From positions 1,426,001-1,490,000 of the forward strand of contig NZ_JBEPOO010000001.1 in the NCBI RefSeq assembly GCF_040546815.1: a stretch of 64,000 nucleotides of DNA, written 5' to 3'. This DNA comes from Devosia sp. 2618 (GTDB lineage: Bacteria; Pseudomonadota; Alphaproteobacteria; Rhizobiales; Devosiaceae). Shown here in pieces: positions 1-8,593 of this stretch (position 1 is its first letter; each line of letters opens with the position of its first letter). Made by a program: the position numbers and the translations under genes. Below the pieces are notes generated by a model. It did not search any database, was not told the origin of the DNA, and saw only the letters and a program-made list of their open reading frames with translations.

Positions 1-203
1 CCCGTCATCGCCCACCAGTCCCTCCCGACATCTCAATGCTAGCAGTGTGTTAGCATTTGACCGCCAAATGCGGTCGCGCGCTGTTTGCAGCGCTGCTTTG
101 ATCCGTCACATCAACAAAAACGCGCTACCGATTGTTCGGATGGTACTTTTCCACAGGCCGAAGCGGTTTTTTTGAAAATCTCATGACGATCCGCTCAACC
201 TCG

Positions 204-233
204 CTTGACTTACCAATAGGTGCTCGGTAAACG
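204..233 (+). promoter_or_regulatory. Candidate promoter of the tRNA-Asp gene
   Basis: CTTGAC at 204-209 matches the alphaproteobacterial -35 consensus well. About 17-18 bases later there is a weak -10-like TAAACG at 228-233. Transcription would start near 240 and give a leader of about 30 nt before the tRNA. The -35 is good and the -10 is poor. Confidence 0.3.
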
Positions 234-271
234 GACCACACGTTGCGCAGATCAGTTGATCGGCAAGCGCT

Positions 272-348
<77 letters not shown>

Positions 349-531
349 CTCATTCAAGCATTGCTTATGAGTGGCGCAGACAGGGTAAGATAGCGTTTCA
401 TATAGATAATCACCGCCTGGTTCGCTGAACAATCGTTCGCGGGCCATTCCTCGTTTCCGCTCCATGGAACTGTCCGGCCGTGCTGTCGTTGACTGACGTC
501 ACTCAGGAAGTGGCGGCAAACAAGCGTCGGC

Positions 532-1374
532 ATGCCCAGTCAAAATTACACATCTCCACCGGCGGACGAATTCGCCATTTCGACAGCGGCCACAGACCTG
601 TGGTCCGTGCATCGCGCGTCATCACCGATCATCGGCACAGCTATCCACAATGGACACGCAGTGCGGGACGAACTCGCAAGCCTTATGGCGCTTGGTGAAT
701 CCGGGCGTCTGCGTGAAGAAGATCCCTTTACCGAGTACTTTATCCGCGACGTGCCGAACCGGGTGATCTTCCACCGCTCGCGATTCGAGATCGATCTTAA
801 CCGCGCCCGTGACGGCGCCGTGTACCTCACGCCCGAACAGGCTTGGGGCCTGCAGGTCTGGCAGCAGCAGCCGTCGGCAGAATTGGTCGAGCGCTCGCTG
901 CACTCCCACGATTCCTACTACGCGATGCTGTCGCAGCTCCTCTCCGGCATCGAAGTCGAGTTCGGCAGCTTCGTGGTGCTCGATATCCATAGCTACAACC
1001 ACCGCCGCGCCGGCCCAGACGCCGCTGCCACCACAGAAGCAGAGGCGCCGGTCATCAATATCGGTACCTTCTCCATGGACCGGGAGCGCTGGGCGGGCGT
1101 GCTCGATCCCTTCATGGACAGCATGCGCAGCTTCCAGTTTCGCGGGCAGGGCATGGACGTTCGCGAAAACATCGCCTTCGACGGAAGGGGCGAGCAGACC
1201 CGTTTCATCCATGAGCGATTCCCGCTGACGGGCTGCGCCATCGCCATCGAGTTCAAGAAGGTTTTCATGGATGAGTGGACCGGCGAACCTGACCAGGAAA
1301 CGTTGATCGCCTTCCGCCGCATGATCAAGGAATCGCTGCCGGTGCTTGAGCAAAGCCTTAAGGCCCGCGCATGA
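532..1374 (+). CDS. N-formylglutamate amidohydrolase family protein (cassette gene 1)
   Basis: A 280-residue cytosolic protein of the N-formylglutamate amidohydrolase fold, a zinc hydrolase family related to carboxypeptidases. Motifs seen are an N-terminal GTAIHNGH around residues 35-42, where the family has its first metal-binding His, then HRSRFEIDLNR at 81-91 with ARDGAVY after it, and DIHSYNHRR at 151-159, the second conserved metal/substrate block. The ATG at 532 keeps the whole first motif, although no strong Shine-Dalgarno site is visible. The stop overlaps the start of the next gene by ATGA, so the two are translationally coupled. The classical family member is HutG of histidine degradation, but no hut genes are near. 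Partnership with the QEGLA protein and the ATP-grasp ligase suggests a different amide or peptide-like substrate. Confidence 0.85.
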   Translation: MPSQNYTSPPADEFAISTAATDLWSVHRASSPIIGTAIHNGHAVRDELASLMALGESGRLREEDPFTEYFIRDVPNRVIFHRSRFEIDLNRARDGAVYLTPEQAWGLQVWQQQPSAELVERSLHSHDSYYAMLSQLLSGIEVEFGSFVVLDIHSYNHRRAGPDAAATTEAEAPVINIGTFSMDRERWAGVLDPFMDSMRSFQFRGQGMDVRENIAFDGRGEQTRFIHERFPLTGCAIAIEFKKVFMDEWTGEPDQETLIAFRRMIKESLPVLEQSLKARA

Positions 1375-3224
1375 GCCGGGGAGACGACGCCAAGCTGCTC
1401 GCAGAGATTGACGCGCTGCTAAAGGCCGGCGAACCAATCCGCCTGGATTTTGGCCGCGGCGAACGGCTGCATATCGACCGGCCTTTGCCGTTCCTGTTCG
1501 TTCAGGTCGGCCGCGCCAAGCACCCGGCTGCGCGCGACGTTGTGAGCTCCAACTCGTCCTATTTGTTGGTCGGCAGCGTGCCGCGCGCCAAGGCCATTGT
1601 TGAGCTAGTCGCTGCGAGCATGACCGAGCGTTTTGGAGCATTTGTCCTGCTCGACATTGGCGAGTTGGAACGCGATCGACTGGCCAGTGACGCGGACTAC
1701 CTCCCGCCGTTTGAAATGACGATTTCAGCTACTACCGACACAGGCGGCCAGGCCGCTCGGTCTGTGTTCACGGCCGCCACGGAAAAGGTGCACGCAAAAT
1801 TCCGCACGCCCAAGATTGCCCAACCGTCGATCACCGACGATCCGGCCGCCAAGCTGGCGCGGGCATTGCCAAAGCTGCCAGCGCTGACAGTTCGCTTTGC
1901 GCCAATCTATCGCGTGCCCGAATCCGATGCTGTCTATCCGCAACTGCTCGAACAACTGGTCGCCAATATCGTTGACGCGGGGCTGCAGGCCGCCGCTGCC
2001 TTTGCCGAGGCCACCAAGAGCCTCGCCATCTCGACACACCGCGCCCTGGGCCGGAAAGCCTTTATCGATGCAGTAAGCCGCGCCGATCGGGCGATTGACG
2101 ACGTAGCCCAATCCTTTGACTTTCTATTGGCCGTGACACCGATCAATGCGCGCGATGCCTGGGAGCAGTTCAAGGTCGCCGGCTTCGAGCGCGCTCCACG
2201 GCTCTTGTATCGCCCCCTGACAGTCGAAACAGACCTCCAGAAGAAGCGGCTGTTCTCCGTTGCGCTGGACCATTTCGAAGATCCGGTTCTGACAGCACTC
2301 TATCGAGAAAAGCAGCAGGAACTTGATCTGCAGCTGTCGCTGCTGGCGGCCCGCGAAACGCCGCGCTTCGTGGAATTGGGACGAGCGCTTTACGGTCGCG
2401 TGGAGCCGTCCCTTCTAAAAGCGGCCACCGATATTCTCGATGGTACCAAGTCGGAACGCGGCAAAAGCCAACCGCCGGGCGAGGATGCCGATTTCGCCTT
2501 TGTCGAGCGCAAGGCGCAGAGCATGATCAGTGGCTATGCGAGTGACTATGATGGCTTTTCGGCCAGCATCGAGCTGCGCGACGATCTGCCGGCCGGATTG
2601 ATGGTGTCTGGCGGGCGTCTCCTGATTTCCCGCAACACCACAATGGCAAAGACGCGCGTCGAAGCCTTGTTGAGCCATGAAGTCGGTGTGCACCTTCTGA
2701 CTTATTTCAATGGCTCGGCACAGGGCCTGCGCCTGTTCCGTTCCGGTCTTGCAGGCTACGAGGGCGTGCAGGAGGGGCTGGCTGTGCTCGCCGAATATCT
2801 GGTCGGCGGCATGACGTTGGGTCGTCTCAGGCTGATTGCCGCGCGCGTTGTTGCCTGCGCATCGATGCTTGAGGGCGCCAGCTTTGTCGATTGCTACCGT
2901 CAGGTTCGCGCCTTTGGGCTCGCGGAGTCGTCGGCGTTCAACCTGGTCATCCGGGTCTATCGTGGCGGCGGCCTTGCCAAGGATGCAATCTACCTGCGCG
3001 GGCTGCTCGAGATTTTGAGCCATCTGCGGGCAGGGGGCGCGCTTGGCCCATTCTGGATGGGCAAGATCGCAGCATCCCATTTCAGCATCATTCAGGAGTT
3101 GAGCACGCGCGGCCTGTTGCGGGCGCCGCGCCTGATACCTGCCTTCATGTCCCACCCAGAAGCTGAAGCCCGGCTTTGCAAAGCCGCCGTCGGCATGACG
3201 CCAATCGAAATGATCACCACCTAG
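1371..3224 (+). CDS. DUF1704 / QEGLA-motif metallopeptidase-like protein (cassette gene 2)
   Basis: A 617-residue protein of the DUF1704 family, often annotated 'flavohemoglobin expression-modulating QEGLA motif protein'. The C-terminal half holds the signature: HEVGVH at residues 436-441 (an HExxxH zinc motif) followed by QEGLA at 467-471, whose Glu468 is the expected third metal ligand. This is the same arrangement as in the eukaryotic MATCAP tyrosine carboxypeptidases, which belong to this family. A metallo-carboxypeptidase-like activity is therefore likely, but the bacterial substrate is unknown. Residues 1 to about 130 form a separate N-terminal region that I cannot assign. The start overlaps the upstream gene by 4 bp, and the next gene begins 10 bp after the stop. 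No signal peptide is seen. Confidence 0.88.
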   Translation: MSRGDDAKLLAEIDALLKAGEPIRLDFGRGERLHIDRPLPFLFVQVGRAKHPAARDVVSSNSSYLLVGSVPRAKAIVELVAASMTERFGAFVLLDIGELERDRLASDADYLPPFEMTISATTDTGGQAARSVFTAATEKVHAKFRTPKIAQPSITDDPAAKLARALPKLPALTVRFAPIYRVPESDAVYPQLLEQLVANIVDAGLQAAAAFAEATKSLAISTHRALGRKAFIDAVSRADRAIDDVAQSFDFLLAVTPINARDAWEQFKVAGFERAPRLLYRPLTVETDLQKKRLFSVALDHFEDPVLTALYREKQQELDLQLSLLAARETPRFVELGRALYGRVEPSLLKAATDILDGTKSERGKSQPPGEDADFAFVERKAQSMISGYASDYDGFSASIELRDDLPAGLMVSGGRLLISRNTTMAKTRVEALLSHEVGVHLLTYFNGSAQGLRLFRSGLAGYEGVQEGLAVLAEYLVGGMTLGRLRLIAARVVACASMLEGASFVDCYRQVRAFGLAESSAFNLVIRVYRGGGLAKDAIYLRGLLEILSHLRAGGALGPFWMGKIAASHFSIIQELSTRGLLRAPRLIPAFMSHPEAEARLCKAAVGMTPIEMITT

Positions 3225-3234
3225 GAGCCTCAAA

Positions 3235-4281
3235 ATGCGCATCGCGTTCTTCGTCAACTCGATCAGCGGCGAGACCCCAAACTACTCCACAACGCATCTG
3301 GCGCTGGCTGCACTCAATCGTGGCCACAATATCTGCTACGTGACGCCTGGGGATTTCGTGCTGCGCCCGGATGACACGCTGGTGGTGCGGGCGCTGGTTT
3401 TGCCCTCCACAAAATACAAGAAGGCCGAAACGCTGCACAAAGACCTGCAGGGCGACGCCCCGATCATCCAGACCATCGACGTCACCGACATCGACATTTT
3501 GCTGCTGCGCAACGATCCGTCTGAAGATGCCGCTGACCGCCCTTGGGCGGCAAATGTCGGCACGGTGTTTGGCCGCATGGCAGCGGCGCGCGGCGTCATT
3601 GTGCTCAACGACCCCGACGGCTTGGCCCAGGCGCAGAACAAACTCTACTTCCAGGATTTTCCAGCGTCTGTCCGGCCAGAAACTCTGATCTCCAAAAGCA
3701 TTGAAGAGATACGCAGCTTTATCTACGGCCAGCCCAAGGGCGTCATCCTCAAGCCCTTGCAGGGTTCGGGCGGCAAGAACGTCTTTAAGATCGCCTCGCC
3801 AAAAGATTCCAATCTCAATCAGATTTTTGAGGCCGTAAGCGGCGAAGGCTACCTCATCGCTCAGGGCTTCATGCCTGCCGCAGCAGAGGGCGACGTGCGC
3901 TTTTTCCTGATGAACGGCGTCCCACTACAGCGCGACGGACGGCACGCCGCCTTCCGCCGCGCGCCGGCCAAGGGCGAGATTCGCTCCAATATCCACGCCG
4001 GGGGGAGCGCCGAGACCATCACCGTCACCGACACCATGCTCGCCATTGCCGAAACGGTGCGGCCGAAGCTGGTGCAGGATGGGATGTTTCTTGTCGGCCT
4101 CGATATCGTGGGAGACAAGTTGTTGGAGATCAACGTCTTCACGCCGGGCGGGCTGAGCAATCTGTCTCAAATGTATGAGACAGATTTTACCCTGTCGGTG
4201 ATCGAGGCGCTTGAAAACAAGGTCGCTATTCGCGCCAATTACCGTGGCACGATCGGCAATCGACAGCTGGCAACGCTGTGA
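3235..4281 (+). CDS. GshB/RimK-type ATP-grasp ligase (cassette gene 3)
   Basis: A 348-residue ATP-grasp enzyme resembling glutathione synthetase. It has an N-terminal pre-ATP-grasp Rossmann domain (MRIAFFVNSI at the start) and ATP-binding Lys173 in GVILKP with the Gly-rich loop GSGGKN at 177-182. RSNIHAGG at 250-257 corresponds to the GshB mobile Arg/Gly loop, and the Mg ligands fall in GLDIVGDKLLEIN around Asp290, Glu298 and Asn300. Such enzymes join a carboxylate to an amine through an acyl-phosphate. It follows the QEGLA gene by 10 bp with AGGAG as ribosome site. Position and divergence from canonical GshB point to a dedicated ligase of this cassette rather than the cell's glutathione synthetase, but a glutathione role cannot be excluded. 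Confidence 0.87.
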   Translation: MRIAFFVNSISGETPNYSTTHLALAALNRGHNICYVTPGDFVLRPDDTLVVRALVLPSTKYKKAETLHKDLQGDAPIIQTIDVTDIDILLLRNDPSEDAADRPWAANVGTVFGRMAAARGVIVLNDPDGLAQAQNKLYFQDFPASVRPETLISKSIEEIRSFIYGQPKGVILKPLQGSGGKNVFKIASPKDSNLNQIFEAVSGEGYLIAQGFMPAAAEGDVRFFLMNGVPLQRDGRHAAFRRAPAKGEIRSNIHAGGSAETITVTDTMLAIAETVRPKLVQDGMFLVGLDIVGDKLLEINVFTPGGLSNLSQMYETDFTLSVIEALENKVAIRANYRGTIGNRQLATL

Positions 4282-4375
4282 TCGGCTTCATTTCGCCGTG
4301 AAGCGGCTGATCTGATCGACCTGCAGGCCCATATAAAGAACACCAAAGCACACATCGACCAACAAGGTTCGTCCC

Positions 4376-5107
4376 ATGCGCAATGCTCAAGCTACTGTCG
4401 CCACGTCGTCCATAGTTTGGCGTGCCACTCTCGCGTCATTTTTGATCCTGCCCGCTCTGGCGTTTGGCCTGTTCGGACATCCGGCTGCAGCACAGGAGGC
4501 GGCTGTCGTCATTCCCGCACCGACGGCCGATATAGCCGACACGGGAACGACAGCAACGGCAGTGTTTGCCGGCGGATGCTTTTGGGGCGTGCAGGGCGTG
4601 TTTCAGCATGTCGTCGGCGTGACCAACGCTGTGTCAGGCTACTCGGGCGGGGCCGCCGACACCGCGACCTATGATCAGACCAGCAGCGGCACGACCGGCC
4701 ATGCCGAGACGGTTCAGGTGACTTATGACCCCTCGGTGGTGAGCTATGGCGATCTGCTGCAGATCTATTTCTCGGTGGCGCACAATCCGACGCAGTTGAA
4801 TTATCAGGGGCCGGACCACGGCACGCAGTATCGCTCGACCATCTTTGCTCTCAATGATGACCAGGCCAAAACGGCCAAGGCCTATATTGCCCAGCTTGAC
4901 GATGCGCATCTGTTTGAAGGCCCAATCGTTACCACCATCGAACCCTTCAAGGCCTTCTACCCTGCCGAGCAGTATCATCAGGATTTCCTGACGCTGAACC
5001 CAACCTGGCCTTACATCGTGATCAATGACCTTCCCAAGGTTGCTGCGTTGAAGGCCCTGTTTCCCAAACAGTATCGCGAAGACCCTGTTTTGGTCGGCAC
5101 TCTCTAA
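4376..5107 (+). CDS. msrA: Peptide methionine-(S)-S-oxide reductase, exported
   Basis: A 243-residue MsrA that repairs the S-epimer of methionine sulfoxide in proteins. The catalytic motif GGCFWG puts the nucleophilic Cys at residue 68. The family's GYSGG, HAETVQV and H(N)PTQLNYQGPDHGTQYRS blocks follow. Residues 1-40 are a long Sec signal ending APAAAQ-like (GHPAAAQEA), so it acts in the periplasm, unlike the cytosolic enzyme. No MsrB domain is fused and no msrB or msrPQ is adjacent. It begins 94 bp after the ATP-grasp gene and probably has its own promoter. Confidence 0.94.
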   Translation: MRNAQATVATSSIVWRATLASFLILPALAFGLFGHPAAAQEAAVVIPAPTADIADTGTTATAVFAGGCFWGVQGVFQHVVGVTNAVSGYSGGAADTATYDQTSSGTTGHAETVQVTYDPSVVSYGDLLQIYFSVAHNPTQLNYQGPDHGTQYRSTIFALNDDQAKTAKAYIAQLDDAHLFEGPIVTTIEPFKAFYPAEQYHQDFLTLNPTWPYIVINDLPKVAALKALFPKQYREDPVLVGTL

Positions 5108-5178
5108 GAAGCGCGATTGGGAACTAGCACGTCGACGTAACGTTGAGATCGCGAGACTCCTTCGGCAAGGACACAACG

Positions 5179-5721
5179 ATGCGCCAGTTCTTTACAATCG
5201 CCGTTGCTGCCCTCGCGGCCACTCTCACGTTGGGAGGAGCGTTTGCGGCAGATGCGATTACAGTGCCGACCAGTTCGGCTGACGCCATACCGGTCTCAGA
5301 GGGTGGATTTGACTGGAGCGGCTTTTATGCCGGTGTTTTCGCAGGTGCACAGCGCCCCGGCGGCGGGGACACCCAGTTGGGCCTCGGCATACAGGCTGGC
5401 ATCAACGCCCAGTTCGATTTCTATCTTGTTGGCCTTGAACTCGCTGTGCAGGGCCTGTCAGGTAGCGTCGGCGAAACCAGCTATGGCCAGATCCTGGGAC
5501 GCGCAGGGCTGGTCGTCACCGATGACGTCCTCGTCTATGCGGCGGGCGGCTATGGAATCGATCTGGGGCCATCGCAAGACCAGAATGTCTTGATCGGCGG
5601 CGGCGTGGAACTGGCAGTGACGGACATCGTCACAGTCGACGCCCAATATCTGCACGGTTTTCCGACAGATGGCGGTGCCGCCAACGACCAATTCACGATT
5701 GGCGCCAACTTCCACTTCTGA
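5179..5721 (+). CDS. Small outer-membrane beta-barrel protein
   Basis: A 180-residue exported protein. The signal peptide is MRQFFTIAVAALAATLTLGGAFAADA, followed by the Omp25/Omp31-type entry motif FDWSGFYAGV. The rest alternates polar and hydrophobic residues as in beta strands, and the chain ends in HF, the aromatic C-terminus used by the BAM assembly machinery. The ATG at 5179 is chosen because AAGGA (5167-5171) sits 7 bases upstream; an in-frame start 36 bases earlier would put charged residues in front of the signal. It is paralogous to the next gene (shared VLVYA, GGGVELAVTD and terminal F). It is shorter than typical Omp25 proteins, so perhaps 8 strands. Confidence 0.8.
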   Translation: MRQFFTIAVAALAATLTLGGAFAADAITVPTSSADAIPVSEGGFDWSGFYAGVFAGAQRPGGGDTQLGLGIQAGINAQFDFYLVGLELAVQGLSGSVGETSYGQILGRAGLVVTDDVLVYAAGGYGIDLGPSQDQNVLIGGGVELAVTDIVTVDAQYLHGFPTDGGAANDQFTIGANFHF

Positions 5722-6052
5722 GGATTCTGCTTTCAGTGAGCGATTCCTGTCCCCAATGGCCCGCTGTCGGTGGGTTTCAGGCGGCGGATTTTCTTCAAGA
5801 GCTGGAATCAGTTGCTTGTCGGAGAGTCCCCTTGGGGCCCAAATTGCAACACTTGGCGGCCCCAAATGCTGGCAAATTCCTTAAACTTTGTATCAAAGTG
5901 GGCCAATACCGCGACATTGGCGCAACACCACCCTCTAAATGGTCACCCATTCTTATCCCAGATGCCAATATGGGGCACCAAAGGCTTGTCAGGCGCGTTA
6001 GGGTGATGCATCTAAACGGTCGACTACGGTTAACTCTATGGGAGTGCAAGAT
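5722..6052 (+). other. 331-bp gene-free leader between the two barrel genes
   Basis: No plausible gene; open frames here lack ribosome sites and family features. The only regulatory hint is CTTGTC at 5985-5990, followed about 18 bases later by CATCTA (6009-6014), a weak match to the CTTGAC-N17-CTATAT promoter pattern. It would start a short leader for the barrel gene at 6053. Local GC is lower than in the neighbouring genes. Confidence 0.35.
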
Positions 6053-6637
6053 ATGTTTGTACGTTCGCTTACTCTTGGTGTTGCTGCTGCAGCACTGCTC
6101 GCTGGTGGTGCTCAGGCCGCTGACCTGATCATCCCAACGACTCCAGTTCCAATCTACGAAGCTGCTGGCTTCAACTGGGAAGGCCTCTATGCAGGCGTTC
6201 GTCTCGGCGGCCAGTTCGTCGGTCAGAACAACGGCCAGTATGGCAACCAGCTCAATGACACGACCTATGGCGTGCTCGGCGCTGCTGTTGGCGTGAACTT
6301 CCTGCCAGCTGATCCATTCCTGATCGGTGCTGAAGTTACCGCTGACTACATCTGGAACCAGAATGCACTCAGCACTGGCGAATTCTTCGCCAACCTGCGC
6401 GCTGGTGCGGTCCTGACCGATGCGGTTCTCGTTTACGCAATCGCTGGTGTTGGCGTTCAGACTCAGAACGGCAACAACGAAGGCGTTTACCAGCTCGGTG
6501 GCGGTGTTGAACTTGCTGTGACTGACGCGATCACCGTTCGCGGTGAAGTTGTCGGCCAGGGTGACTTCCGTGATGAAGCTGGCGATGCCTTCTTCGAATC
6601 GGCTAAGGCCACCGTCGGTGTGTTCTACCACTTCTAA
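6053..6637 (+). CDS. Outer-membrane beta-barrel protein (Omp25/31-like)
   Basis: A 194-residue exported barrel. The signal peptide is MFVRSLTLGVAAAALLAGGAQA, then FNWEGLYAGVRLGGQ at the mature N-terminus, RAGAVLTDAVLVYAIAGVGV in the middle, and a C-terminal GVFYHF with terminal Phe for outer-membrane insertion. GGGAG at 6040-6044 lies 8 bases before the ATG at 6053, which decides the start over an ATG 15 bases earlier. Codon use is unusually uniform (many GCT, GTT, GGC, CTC), typical of a highly expressed gene, unlike its upstream paralogue. Two terminators follow directly. Family members are abundant porin-like surface proteins of rhizobia; the exact function is unknown. Confidence 0.82.
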   Translation: MFVRSLTLGVAAAALLAGGAQAADLIIPTTPVPIYEAAGFNWEGLYAGVRLGGQFVGQNNGQYGNQLNDTTYGVLGAAVGVNFLPADPFLIGAEVTADYIWNQNALSTGEFFANLRAGAVLTDAVLVYAIAGVGVQTQNGNNEGVYQLGGGVELAVTDAITVRGEVVGQGDFRDEAGDAFFESAKATVGVFYHF

Positions 6638-6696
6638 GATTTGCAAAATGATCGGGGCGGTTCGCCGCCCTGGTCAAAAGTCTTGCAAACCCAATT

Positions 6697-6731
6697 CGGC
6701 GAACCGCACCGCGGTTCGCCGTTTTGGTTTT
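6697..6731 (+). terminator. Intrinsic terminator of the barrel gene
   Basis: An 11-bp perfect stem, CGGCGAACCGC (6697-6707) with GCGGTTCGCCG (6711-6721), loop ACC, then TTTTGGTTTTT. A weaker GGGCGG-TTCG-CCGCCC hairpin at 6655-6670 precedes it without a T-run. Confidence 0.9.
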
Positions 6732-6732
6732 T

Positions 6733-6758
6733 AGCCCGCCATGCGCGGGCTTTTTGCG
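6733..6758 (+). terminator. Second, tandem terminator
   Basis: Stem AGCCCGC (6733-6739) with GCGGGCT (6745-6751), loop CATGC, followed by TTTTGCGTTT. It lies right behind the first terminator and insulates the nuo operon from the strongly expressed barrel gene. Confidence 0.8.
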
Positions 6759-7026
6759 TTTCTGAGCGATTTTCCGGATTTGCCGCAGTTCGAATTGTTC
6801 GCCAAAATGAGCATGGTCGGTTACAGGGCAGGGAACGGCAGAAAAGAATGTGCTGACTTTAGCTCGTACGATACATGATTATTCTGCTCATATTTTCTTT
6901 CCCTTGAAACAAGATAGCCAAAGGTCTAAGCCCAACGCATCAACTGTTGCGTCGGTTTGCTCGCCCCAATTGCTTGCATGACCCGCGTAACCCGGTTCTT
7001 GGTCCGGATAAAAAACAGGCTGCCGC
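6759..7026 (+). promoter_or_regulatory. Upstream region of the nuo operon
   Basis: 268 bp of lower-GC DNA without a credible gene. It must hold the nuo promoter. The best candidate seen is CTTGAA at 6903-6908 with CTAAGC 17 bases later, a partial match only. No clear FNR box (TTGAT-N4-ATCAA) is visible. The nuoA ATG at 7027 has no strong ribosome site. Confidence 0.35.
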
Positions 7027-7392
7027 ATGACTGATTTGCTCAGCGACTATCTGCCGATAATCATCTTCCTCGCGCTTGCCGGGGTTATTGGTATCGCTCT
7101 ATTGGTGACGCCGTTCCTTGTCGCCGTGAAAAATCCCGACCCTGAAAAGGTGTCCGCATTCGAAGCAGGCTTTGACGCCTTCGACGACGCGCGCATGAAG
7201 TTCGATGTGCGATTCTATCTCGTTTCTATTCTCTTCATTATTTTCGATCTTGAAGTCGCGTTCCTGTTCCCTTGGGCCGTTGCGTTCCATGATGTTGGTT
7301 GGTTCGGTTTCTGGTCGATGATGATCTTTCTCGGTGTGTTGACCGTGGGCTTTATCTACGAATGGCGCAAAGGGGCCCTGGAATGGGATTGA
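7027..7392 (+). CDS. nuoA: NADH-quinone oxidoreductase subunit A
   Basis: A 121-residue membrane subunit of complex I with three predicted helices: residues about 8-32, then 62-85 ([23 protein letters not shown]) and 90-112. The charged loop [24 protein letters not shown] holds the FE(A)G motif near the quinone channel. First gene of the operon. Its stop lies inside the start region of nuoB (10-bp overlap). Confidence 0.97.
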   Translation: MTDLLSDYLPIIIFLALAGVIGIALLVTPFLVAVKNPDPEKVSAFEAGFDAFDDARMKFDVRFYLVSILFIIFDLEVAFLFPWAVAFHDVGWFGFWSMMIFLGVLTVGFIYEWRKGALEWD

Positions 7393-7964
7393 GCGAACAA
7401 AATGGTACGCTGGTCGCGCCGCGCCCCACTGGTCTTATCGATCCGCGCACCAACCAAGTTGCTGGCGCCAACGATCCGTTCTTCACTGACGTAACGGACG
7501 AGCTGGCCGACAAGGGTTTCCTCGTTTCGACCGTGGCGCAGCTCGTTACCTGGGCGCGCACGGGCTCATTGATGTGGATGCAGACTGGTCTGGCGTGCTG
7601 CGCCGTTGAGATGATGCAGATGTCGATGCCGCGCTACGACATCGAGCGATTCGGTACAGCGCCGCGCGCTTCACCACGCCAGTCTGACGTGCTGATCGTC
7701 GCTGGCACGCTGACCAACAAGATGGCACCCGCTCTGCGCAAGGTCTACGACCAGATGCCTGAGCCGCGTTATGTCATTTCTATGGGTAGCTGCGCCAATG
7801 GCGGCGGCTACTATCACTATTCTTATTCGGTTGTTCGTGGTTGTGACCGTGTGCTGCCGGTGGACGTCTATGTTCCAGGCTGCCCGCCAACCGCTGAGGC
7901 CCTTCTTTACGGTATTCTGCTGCTGCAAAAGAAAATCCGCCGCACCGGCACAATTGAACGCTAG
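7383..7964 (+). CDS. nuoB: NADH-quinone oxidoreductase subunit B (cluster N2)
   Basis: A 193-residue peripheral-arm subunit carrying the terminal 4Fe-4S cluster N2 next to the quinone site. The ligands are visible as Cys72-Cys73 in [10 protein letters not shown], Cys137 in [19 protein letters not shown] and Cys167 in [11 protein letters not shown]. The ATG at 7383 is preferred over an in-frame upstream start because AGGGG lies about 8 bases before it and the protein then has the family's length. It overlaps the nuoA 3' end by 10 bp. Confidence 0.97.
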   Translation: MGLSEQNGTLVAPRPTGLIDPRTNQVAGANDPFFTDVTDELADKGFLVSTVAQLVTWARTGSLMWMQTGLACCAVEMMQMSMPRYDIERFGTAPRASPRQSDVLIVAGTLTNKMAPALRKVYDQMPEPRYVISMGSCANGGGYYHYSYSVVRGCDRVLPVDVYVPGCPPTAEALLYGILLLQKKIRRTGTIER

Positions 7965-7975
7965 GATCACACACG

Positions 7976-8593
7976 ATGGATGAAGCAATCCAAGTCGATC
8001 GGTTGATGGATCTCGGCGATCATATCGCAGGCGCTCTTGGCGATGCGGTTCTGGCTCAGGATGTCGCCTATGGCGAACTGACCTTGACCGTCGAACGTGA
8101 CGCGATTGTCACTGTCGCCACTTTCCTGCGCGACGATGCGCGCTGCCGGTTTATCAGCTTTACTGACGTCTGCGGTGCTGACTATCCGGCGCGCGATGAG
8201 CGGTTTGAAGTGGTCTACCACTTTATGAGCCCGCACCTGAACCAGCGTATTCGCGTCAAGGTGGCGGCCGACGACATTACCCCAGTGCCGAGCATCACCG
8301 GCGTATTTAAGGGCGCTGAATGGTTCGAGCGCGAGGCTTATGATCTATACGGCATCCTGTTCTCGGGTCATGGCGATTTGCGCCGCATCCTCACCGATTA
8401 CGGTTTTGACGGGCATCCGCTTCGCAAGGACTTCCCGACCACGGGCTTCGTGGAAGTGCGTTACGACGAAGAGCGGAAGCGCGTTGTCTATGAGCCGGTA
8501 AAGCTCATGCAGGAATATCGTTCGTTCGACTATTTGTCGCCTTGGGAGGGTACAGACTATGTGCTGCCCGGTGACGAGAAGGCCAAGCAATGA
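7976..8593 (+). CDS. nuoC: NADH-quinone oxidoreductase subunit C
   Basis: A 205-residue 30-kDa hydrophilic subunit of the complex I connecting arm. The conserved block [37 protein letters not shown] is at residues about 119-155. It is a stand-alone NuoC, not the NuoCD fusion of E. coli, as usual in alphaproteobacteria and mitochondria. Its stop overlaps nuoD by ATGA. Confidence 0.97.
   Translation: MDEAIQVDRLMDLGDHIAGALGDAVLAQDVAYGELTLTVERDAIVTVATFLRDDARCRFISFTDVCGADYPARDERFEVVYHFMSPHLNQRIRVKVAADDITPVPSITGVFKGAEWFEREAYDLYGILFSGHGDLRRILTDYGFDGHPLRKDFPTTGFVEVRYDEERKRVVYEPVKLMQEYRSFDYLSPWEGTDYVLPGDEKAKQ

Noticed and set aside
1..271. Inverted repeat AATGCTA-N9-TAGCATT at 35-57 as an attachment site next to tRNA-Asp
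   Set aside because: No integrase, no direct repeat of the tRNA 3' end and normal core genes follow, so there is no sign of an integrated element.
532..1374. HutG (N-formylglutamate deformylase of histidine degradation)
   Set aside because: No hut genes are adjacent, and the gene is fused by overlap to the QEGLA and ATP-grasp genes, so naming it hutG would over-claim.
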